Assembly (NCBI GenBank): GCA_019915135.1
Contig: JAHLMK010000006.1
Coordinates: 1,116,001-1,180,000 of the forward strand
Reading direction: 5' to 3'
DNA length: 64,000 bases
Source of the DNA: Strobilurus pachycystidiatus
Taxonomy: Eukaryota > Basidiomycota > Agaricomycetes > Agaricales > Physalacriaceae
The notes beneath the pieces were generated by a model. The model ran no database searches. It saw only the letters and a list, made by a program, of their open reading frames with translations, and was not told the DNA's origin. A program made the position numbers and the translations under genes. This document shows, in pieces, positions 57,533-64,000 of the stretch; position 1 is the stretch's first letter, and every line of letters starts with the position of its first letter.

Positions 57533-57980
57533 AACTATACGGCTCCTACATATGTCAATTAACGTTGAGGAAGAAGCGGCCTAGTGCTGACCACTGGCCA
57601 AATCTGCGTTCGTACGCCATCGGTAGTCCTACAAGTAGTGGTGTTAGAAGAGTTTCTATCGCTTGGAGGAAGTGCTTTGCGCATATTATAGAGACAGAGC
57701 TGAAAGAAACCCCAACACGTAGAAACAAAGGAATGGGAACAAAGCAAGAGATGCCGCCTTCTGCCGCGGGGAAATGGAAAGCCTCCGTCGCCGACCGTCG
57801 GGTCATCTGCTCCGGAGTCCGGACCGACCCATTCGTCCGAGTTTGAAACCCAGAGTGCGCAGTGCGCACTCGTATGCAACTCGTAAGTATGTCTTGCCAG
57901 TCCAGCTGCTATGCGGATGAAGATGCCAGTGTTTGCTTTGTATCTGGGAGGCCTTCATCAAATTCACAGACATGTTACCC
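57533..57980. other. No recognisable gene
   Basis: Minus-strand frames of about 105 codons (57555-57879) could hold an upstream exon of the nucleoplasmin-like gene, but no consistent splice was found. Confidence 0.3.
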
Positions 57981-58170
57981 ACAGACCTGCGCTCGCTCTG
58001 GGCACTGCGCAGACCTGCGCTCGCTCTGGGCACTGCGCAGACCTGCGCTGGTCTGCGCTCGCACAGGGCGCAGGTCTCTAGACAAGCCTCCAACTTGACT
58101 GAGTAGGACTCCCCTAGGGCCGAGCAAGTCTGCGCTCGGGCCGAGCAAGTCTGCGCTCGGGCCGGACAAC
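57981..58170 (-). repeat. GC-rich tandem repeats related to the 5.3-kb minisatellite
   Basis: A 28-bp unit (CCTGCGCTCGCTCTGGGCAC followed by TGCGCAGA) is repeated twice at 57984-58040. A 21-bp unit (GGGCCGAGCAAGTCTGCGCT plus C) is repeated twice at about 58119-58162. On the minus strand GCGAGCGCAGGTCTGCGCAG differs at one base from the minisatellite sequence at 5779-5798. Confidence 0.7.
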
Positions 58171-58269
58171 CTCTGCCTAGACCATATGGCTCGAGATATG
58201 CAACTCCTTCCCAAAAGCTTATTAGTCCTGTAACCGAACCCTATAATGCGACAAGTTAGTCTCGTTACC

Positions 58270-58319
58270 GACCGTATATGAGAAGATCATATACGGTCTG
58301 GGATTTCTCGTCGAGAAAT
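58270..58319. other. Two adjacent perfect hairpins
   Basis: GACCGTATATGA, loop GAAGA, TCATATACGGTC (58270-58298) forms a perfect 12-bp stem. Four bases later ATTTCTCG-T-CGAGAAAT (58303-58319) is a second palindrome. The preceding 19 bases, GTTAGTCTCGTTACCGACC, resemble the outer end of the inverted-repeat element at 26727. Confidence 0.7.
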
Positions 58320-58662
58320 TGGCAGGCATAACACACCTTCCTAATATAGTATTTGATCGAGAGTCTTCCATGTGTTCCTCACGAGTTTGCGTCCGGATCG
58401 GGAATGTGAGATCTGAGTCGCGCCTTGACCGCCTAGCGCAAGGACAGTTAGCAAGCAATTGTAACAGCAAGTAATTGTAACAGTCATTGTACATGTAGAT
58501 GAAACATTGAAAGTGTTATAGCGAAGCTGATACAAAAACAAAGATGCTTTGGCCGGCAGTTCAATATATGTTACGTTCAATACGGGCGTGTCATGCGGCT
58601 AGCGCGGGCGTCCCAATTCCCGATCACAAATGGGGCGGTCTAATCTTCCACCCATGTACCTA
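58320..58662. other. No recognisable gene
   Basis: A short direct repeat (GCAAGTAATTGTAACAG after GCAAGCAATTGTAACAG) lies at about 58452-58483. Nothing else seen. Confidence 0.4.
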
Positions 58663-59514
58663 TTACACAGTGCTACTTCGCGTCAGACTCTCGATAAGAG
58701 CACGTAAAGCACCCATGAGCTTGGTCTCGAATTCATCCAGCCTGCTTTCCAACTTCGCGTCGAGCGAATTGGTGAGTGCGACGCGCTGGTCTTCCAGCCT
58801 GGTGTCCAGGTTGAATCTCAAATCGTCAAGCGCCTCGGCGAGCGCAACGTGTTGGCGGTCCCTTTCTTTGAGTTTCTCCTCCAGGGCCTGGATTTGTCGA
58901 GCGTCGCTCGTCGAAGACGCTACGGCACGCAGCGGGCAATTAGGAAAGAAGCCGCAAGAGATTGCCACCAAACGCACCGATGCTCGCGGTACCCCAGCTG
59001 TAGTCGACGCATGAATACTGTAACTTGGGATATATCACGAGACGCACCTCTTTGCCAAATGAAAATCAGCACTAGCTCTGGCGTGGTTAGAGGCAATTGA
59101 CGCGACATACAAGGAGACAAAGCCCACATTTCTGATCTGAGGACAGGATGAGAAAATCGGATTGGAGAGCGGATGTTACGCACTGGTCCGGGGAATTCAC
59201 CGGAGATGGAGGCAGAGAGGAGCATTCTCCTAAGGGAACGAGAACGCTGGTCAGGACACCCCTGGGAGAGTCAAAAAGTGCTGACGTACCTTCTGGATGG
59301 ACCCTAGACCTCTCCGCTCGAATCTCAGCCTCGATTGAAGGGCATCCAAAGGAGTTCTGGGTTCTGACGACATGAGCGACGATGCGTAACATTCAACAAA
59401 CTGGACAAACCCCTCCGACGCGGTGCGTTCTATTGGTATAGCCATTCTGCCTGGTTTTCGAGGGAGGTAGCCTGAGAACAAGTATGGGAAGCGAGCTCTT
59501 ATGGCCTGAGACAT
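58663..59514 (-). CDS. Coiled-coil protein, multi-exon
   Basis: Exon 59290-59514 (MSQAIRARFPYLFSGYLPRK ... PLDALQSRLRFERRGLGSIQK) can be joined through an intron ending at 59230 to a 29-nt exon (ENAPLCLHL) and then to an exon starting at 59136 (SEMWALSPC). The last exon, ending at 58663, is a strong coiled coil: QIQALEEKLKERDRQHVALA, then LTNSLDAKLESRLDEFETKL. The exon between about 59130 and 58930 is unresolved. There is no membrane segment or signal. The heptad pattern suggests a dimerising structural or adaptor protein. Family not recognised. An intact start and C-terminus suggest a living gene. Confidence 0.5.
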
Positions 59515-60259
59515 GTTATAGATGGAGAAGAAGCCGCCGCGTGTAGCCTGGCCGCGCGAATGTGCGCGCCGGAAATTGCCGAAATGAGGACTGCCAAATG
59601 CGCAGTGCCGACTTCACCCCTTCGAATAGAGCGGCGGTATAGTGTTCGACCCACAAACTCCGTCATGAATGCACGTCGTCTGAATTTTGGGTTTCCCTCC
59701 TGCGTGAATTGTCACTGTCAGCCGTAAGGCGTTGGCCTCCAGCCGCCGGCTACTACCCCGGTCACCCGCACAATCCTAGGCAAGCTAGCGCATTCAACTT
59801 GAGAAGCAAAGTCTCTGGCGCCCCCTCCAATTGCCAGTGGCGACAGCTGATTACTAGTAAGCGACCGCTGATTTGAAATACACGTGCACATTCTAACGGA
59901 TAGACTTGGGACCCACAGTCCAATATATGCGTCATTCGGTCTTTTAGAGCTGCGCGCATTCAAGGGTGAGCTTGAGTTACAGTGGCAGTTGAGTTGCAAC
60001 TTAGCAGTCGTTCGAGCAGCCATCTGCCATGAGACGGGCTGCCGCATGTTACAAGGGCCGGGCGCATCGAAGGCGTGTGGGAGCCTGAGAGGGGAGCGCT
60101 TCGGCAAAATGAAACAGCCCGCGAGGCATATGTGATTGAGAACATCAGGGAAACTGATTGGGGTTCTCCCTTGTAAGAGAGTCGGAGGGACTGTGCCGAG
60201 TAATTTCTTCCTTCCTCCCAGGCGTGCGTTATGGCGTAGCAGAGTCGTTCGAGGGACGA
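59515..60259. other. No recognisable gene
   Basis: A minus-strand frame of 204 codons (59718-60332) has no domain and mixed composition; I do not support it as a gene. Confidence 0.3.
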
Positions 60260-60408
60260 GAGTTGCGTGTAGATATATCATATGTGATTCAAAAGCGTAA
60301 CTTAGAACAGATAAATTAAAGCTCTGAGCCAAAGAGTTGCGTGTAGATATATCATATGTGATTCAAAAGCGTAACTTGAAACAGTTTAAATTAAAGCTCT
60401 GAGCCAAA
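60260..60408 (+). repeat. 74-bp tandem duplication
   Basis: Two near-identical copies starting GAGTTGCGTGTAGATATATC at 60260 and 60334, each ending GCTCTGAGCCAAA. Differences are confined to the stretch AACTTAGAACAGATAAA versus AACTTGAAACAGTTTAAA. Confidence 0.85.
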
Positions 60409-60639
60409 CTAAGGGCTACATACGTTGTCCGCCAAGGCTCTGTGCGGAATGGGTTTTGAATTAGTCAGAATATGTGAGAAATGTATACAAGAACACGTAT
60501 GGCTGAGCCAAGTTTATGAACTGTTTGCAACATAAATCAATCAAATTTGGCCGTAAACTTGGTGTAAAATACTTCAACCAGTCTTGGGCCATCGGAGCTG
60601 CAAGGTGTTTATGTAGCCGCAGCCTCAAAGGAGGGCGAG

Positions 60640-61130
60640 GCCAAGCACTTGGCAGCGCAGCGCAAACTGGCAAACACGGGGGTGGGGGGGAGGCCAAGGG
60701 AAGAAAAGGGGACGAGGGGACGCGAGCCGCGGGGCGCGCGGTCAGAGGGTCGGAGGTAGACTGAGGCCGTAGAGACGATTAGAACGCAGCCAGAGTAGAA
60801 AGAATGTGAAACTTGCATTGACAATGAAGGGAGAAGACCGCAGCCCGATAGCCTCGCCAGCGCGAGCGTTTGCGGCGTACAAGGCCACGGCCAGTCAACG
60901 CGCAAAGGGAACAGGGCAAATAGGGCGCAGAGGAAAGCTAGAGGAAACGCAATCGCAAGAAACGGGCCGAAGGTGCAGAAAAAGGAGGGAGGGAAGGCTT
61001 CGCCGGTGCGCGCTTTCGCAGTGTCCGAAGTCGGAGCGCGTCAAGGGCAACAAGAGCAAGAGCTGTTAGCGTTTGCTGATCCAAGTTCGGAACGCGTCAG
61101 CAGCCAACTGGGCGAAGGTGCAAAGGAAGG
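60640..61130 (+). repeat. Dispersed repeat, copy 2
   Basis: Matches the minus strand of 38.85-39.19 kb through the blocks GAGCCGCGGGGCGC (60725), CAGCCCGATAGCCTCGCCAG (60840), AAGGCC...CCAGTCAACG (60880) and CCAAGTTCGGAACGCGTCAG (61080). This copy is longer in the middle because of a GGAAACGCAATCGCAAGAAA-type insertion. No gene is supported inside; the 87-codon frame at 60806-61069 follows the repeat. Confidence 0.7.
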
Positions 61131-62235
61131 TGAATTAATGAACTCGGCACGGACCCCTGCGCTGCTTTAGGAAGGAGCAAGGAAGGAAAGGAAGGAAATT
61201 ACTCGGTACGGTCCCTACAAGGAACACCCTGCCCGGAGAAAATTCTCAGACAGAAGAACACTCGCAGAATGTGATTCTGAGCTCTCAGGATTTGTTCAGA
61301 TTTTGTAGTGAGCGCCAGATTCAAATTCTTGCGCGAATTCTAACTTCGGAGTTTGAATTCGTGTCCAAATCAGTAAGTGCGCGTAAACACCTGTTCGCCC
61401 TTGCCCTCACCATCGTGGACGGCGGCTCGCATACCTGCCCTCAAACGAATACTGAATGGCCCCGATACCGCTTCTCTGACTCTGGATGCTGCATTACTGA
61501 TGGCTTAGGTCTCTCGGTACGTGTCCGCCATATGTACGTTGTACATGAACTACTGACTTGAGTTGGTATGCATGCAACGACTAGATCCCCCTGATGCGCT
61601 CTCAAGACTGGCCCCCGGAGCGTGCAAAAATATGCTATTATTCCGACGTGTTACCGTGTCTTCCCTACGTACGTCGTCCTCACCCCTTGTCCCTACCATG
61701 TACAGCGGTGGACCCAGTATTCTTGCGAATCATCCTGCGCACATACAGTGTCAACGCTCAATCACCGATATATAATAATATTGCCGATAGGCACCAACTG
61801 TCACGAGTGGTGCGCTCGTTATTAATCTCTAACTGTCATTTGGCACGCTGATTGTTACTGCCACAAGATCCTCAACAGAAATGCATCCCAAGGCAGCAAC
61901 TACTAGTACTACCCGAATAGCAAGCATTCTCTAAGATTATTTCTTCCATCGACATCGGGTCGGCTTGACGGGTCTGACTTCCTTTGGAAGACACGCGGCT
62001 TCTCTGCCTTCCCATTTCTCTGACGACCGCCGCCTGCTGAGTCGGAAAGACTTTTGTTCTGTTACGACTGTTACGTCCGACACACGACGCGTCCGCAGTC
62101 CTTGCAGGGGTTGGGACAACTATGAGATCCACTGTCACCGTTGCATCGAGCGGCTAGTGCGCCGCACTTGAGGCATGTTCGACTTCTAAGCCCCGGTACC
62201 TTCCGCTGTGGCATTGCGGCTGCGCCTTGACGATT
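61131..62235. other. No recognisable gene
   Basis: Only short frames (for example 61271-61561 and 61594-61851 plus). GGAAGGAAAGGAAGGAAA at about 61180-61197 is a small purine repeat. Confidence 0.3.
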
Positions 62236-62699
62236 CTATGGCGGACGCCGCGATTTGAGGGGTTGTCTCTTCCATTGTTTCGCCTGCGCCGGCCAACGAC
62301 GCGTCTTCGATGTGGGCAGGCGTAGGCTGGACTCAGGCTGGTGCACGGAAGTGGCCATGCCGTGCGCACTACCCGCCGTCTCGACTTCAGCAGCTGATTT
62401 GACTCGGAGGTGAAACTGAGGGTCTCTCGACGTGCTGGGAAACAAAATCTTCGACAACGGCAATGACGGGGAGTGATTTGTAGCACTCGGTCTCCTGAGT
62501 CCAGCTGAAGGAGGCCCGGGAACTGTAGCCTGAAGGACTGGAACGGCAGCCGGCCCGCCTTCTCTATGTGCAAGATATGAATATTTCTTTGAGGGGTCCG
62601 CGTCATTGAAAGCGATTATATCGCTCAATATCTGAACAGCAGGCGGAATGGGTAGAACGCCGAAGGCTTCGGAAGTCGGCTCGTATATACTATAGATCT
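62236..62699 (-). CDS. Possible unrecognised gene
   Basis: A minus-strand frame stays open from about 62699 and stops at 62236. It reads SIYEPTSEAFGVLPIPPAV, then LSDIIAFNDADPSKKYSYLA, then Ser/Pro-rich sequence ending QPLKSRRPP. The N-terminal half has the feel of a conserved protein, but a start codon and upstream exon are not identified (an exon near 62825-62710 is possible). The C-terminal half looks disordered. No function is proposed. Confidence 0.35.
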
Positions 62700-64000
62700 C
62701 AGCGACAGGTTTTGAATTAGGTAAGTACGAGCATCGGTATCTCCTCGCAGTTGAGCAGCATCTAACGGAGGTTGATCAACCAGATATCGTTGTCCTTTAT
62801 ATGCAGCGCCTGTCGAATTTAGCACGGTATGGAGTACCCACTGGGCGTGCCACCTTGGAAATTTTGAGGCTTATTCAAAGCTCATTTGGCAGGCATTTGG
62901 AGCAGTCTATGAATTTCCGGTATTTTTATAAATTCTCTGAACAATGCAACAAATTGTTTAACGGGAAGTACAGATCTCTAGTAGCAGACTGGCCCCAATA
63001 GGCCGTCGCGAGTTCGATTCCATCAACTCGCTCTTACTCCGCAGTCCCACGCCGCTACCGCGGCCGCCAATGCCGCCTCTGCGCTGCTCGTGCTTGAACG
63101 GATCATCAAATATGTGATATATAGGCCGCCTTAGCGCACCGCTCGTCCATTAGGCAGCTATATCTCGTTGGCGCGATCCGTGCTCGAACGAGACTGACGT
63201 CCTCAAGACGCGATATCGACTCGGACGGCATTTGAGGCAGTTCATTCGTTCCCAAAAGTTGACGCGCTATGCAGCATCACTCCAGGCGTCGTGTTCCATC
63301 CGATCCAGCTTCAACTAATATTCCCAATCCATTGTCAATCTATCTACAAGGTCGACAGTGCTGAAGAGGAATGATGGAGGATTCACGCGAACCAATCATC
63401 AAGTTCTCTGTCAACATCGATACAGTCCTGCCATCCTCCTGGGAGGAAAACCATTGAAACAGACTGTTTGATTTTCAGTAACAAACCTCCAGCGTCTGAT
63501 GCCTGGACTTCACTGCAAGTACCTTGAAACTCATAGCCGTCGAGCTCCGCCTCATGAACCTGTCAGGCAAATACGCCGCTACTGGTGCACAACGCCAGCT
63601 AGTGCGTAAGTCTGTGAGCAGAGCACTGAGTCTTGCTGCGGAATCGGGGCTGCAGATAGGCCGTACCGGCGGCAGTTTGCGTCACATCTCGAGCGTGGCG
63701 CCCGCTGCTGAGCCGGTCGCGGTCTGGCGAAGTCACGTCTGACGTAGATGTCGTTGCCACAGGCCTCCTGGAGAATGTGCAGAAGGTGTGTTTGTGTCAC
63801 ATCTTGAACCAGGAAACCAATTCATGACTGACGTCCTCTTGGCAAAATCAAATCTTGCCCGATTTCACGCCGACATGCATTTGTCTCCTCATGGTCACCC
63901 TCACCGTTGCCCTGTGCGCCGCCAGTGCCATTGGCGCGATGCTATCGTTTGCACAAGAAAGCGTCTATGTCTTAGAGAGCTTTGTGGTTGGGACATTTTC
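62700..64000. other. Gene-poor right end
   Basis: A plus-strand frame at 62801-63001 (MQRLSNLARYGVPTGRATLE) and another at 63524-63742 may be exons, but no domain or splice chain is recognised. GTTCGATTCC at 63011 is not part of a tRNA-like fold. Confidence 0.3.

Noticed and set aside
59718..60332. 204-codon minus-strand frame
   Set aside because: No recognisable motif, and it runs into the 74-bp tandem duplication. Probably chance.
63001..63030. tRNA-like GTTCGATTCC motif
   Set aside because: No acceptor stem, D arm or anticodon arm could be paired around it. No other tRNA was found.

Overview
The window looks like a chromosome piece from a mushroom-forming basidiomycete (Agaricomycetes). 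Coding regions are split by many 45-60 nt GT...AG introns. The recognisable proteins are of fungal type: Ssz1, Exo84, Ctr, MSH4, a HET domain, an F-box protein, a MYND protein and a Tnp2 transposase. Several gene families are ones I associate with expanded Agaricomycete repertoires. There is no sign of operons or bacterial signals. I cannot name the species. All identifications come from reading motifs; no database search was run.

Layout. 0-5 kb: an Ssz1 (Hsp70-like) relic, a truncated HET-domain gene, a relic of a fungal secreted-protein family, then an AT-rich island. 5-7 kb: a GC-rich minisatellite. 7.5-15.5 kb: a six-cysteine-cluster protein, a large transposase-like gene broken by one frameshift, and an unrecognised multi-exon gene. 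15.5-20 kb: a 196-bp direct-repeat pair, a small intact gene, a decayed EXO84 and an intact Ctr copper transporter. 20-26 kb: a cluster of CGCGTAGCC motifs, poorly preserved genes and a tandem repeat. 26.7-32 kb: an approximately 850-bp element with inverted termini lies next to an apparently intact 1283-residue Tnp2 (CACTA-type) transposase gene. 32-41 kb: gene-poor, with a flavin monooxygenase pseudogene and dispersed repeats. 41-48 kb: intact F-box, tail-anchored coiled-coil and MYND genes. 48-57.5 kb: a disordered-protein gene, an MSH4 relic, a small membrane protein, a fragment of a repeated family, an intact 429-residue unknown, and a nucleoplasmin-like gene that lacks a PPIase domain. 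57.5-64 kb: repeats, a coiled-coil gene and gene-poor DNA.

The genes do not form one pathway. The main theme is a repeat-rich accessory region in which normally conserved housekeeping or meiotic genes (SSZ1, EXO84, MSH4) persist only as relics. They sit among neighbours whose multi-exon frames are perfectly kept, so wholesale sequencing error is an unlikely explanation. At least three dispersed repeat families link distant parts of the window (5.3/58.0, 25.1/39.2 and 38.9/60.9 kb), always in opposite orientation.
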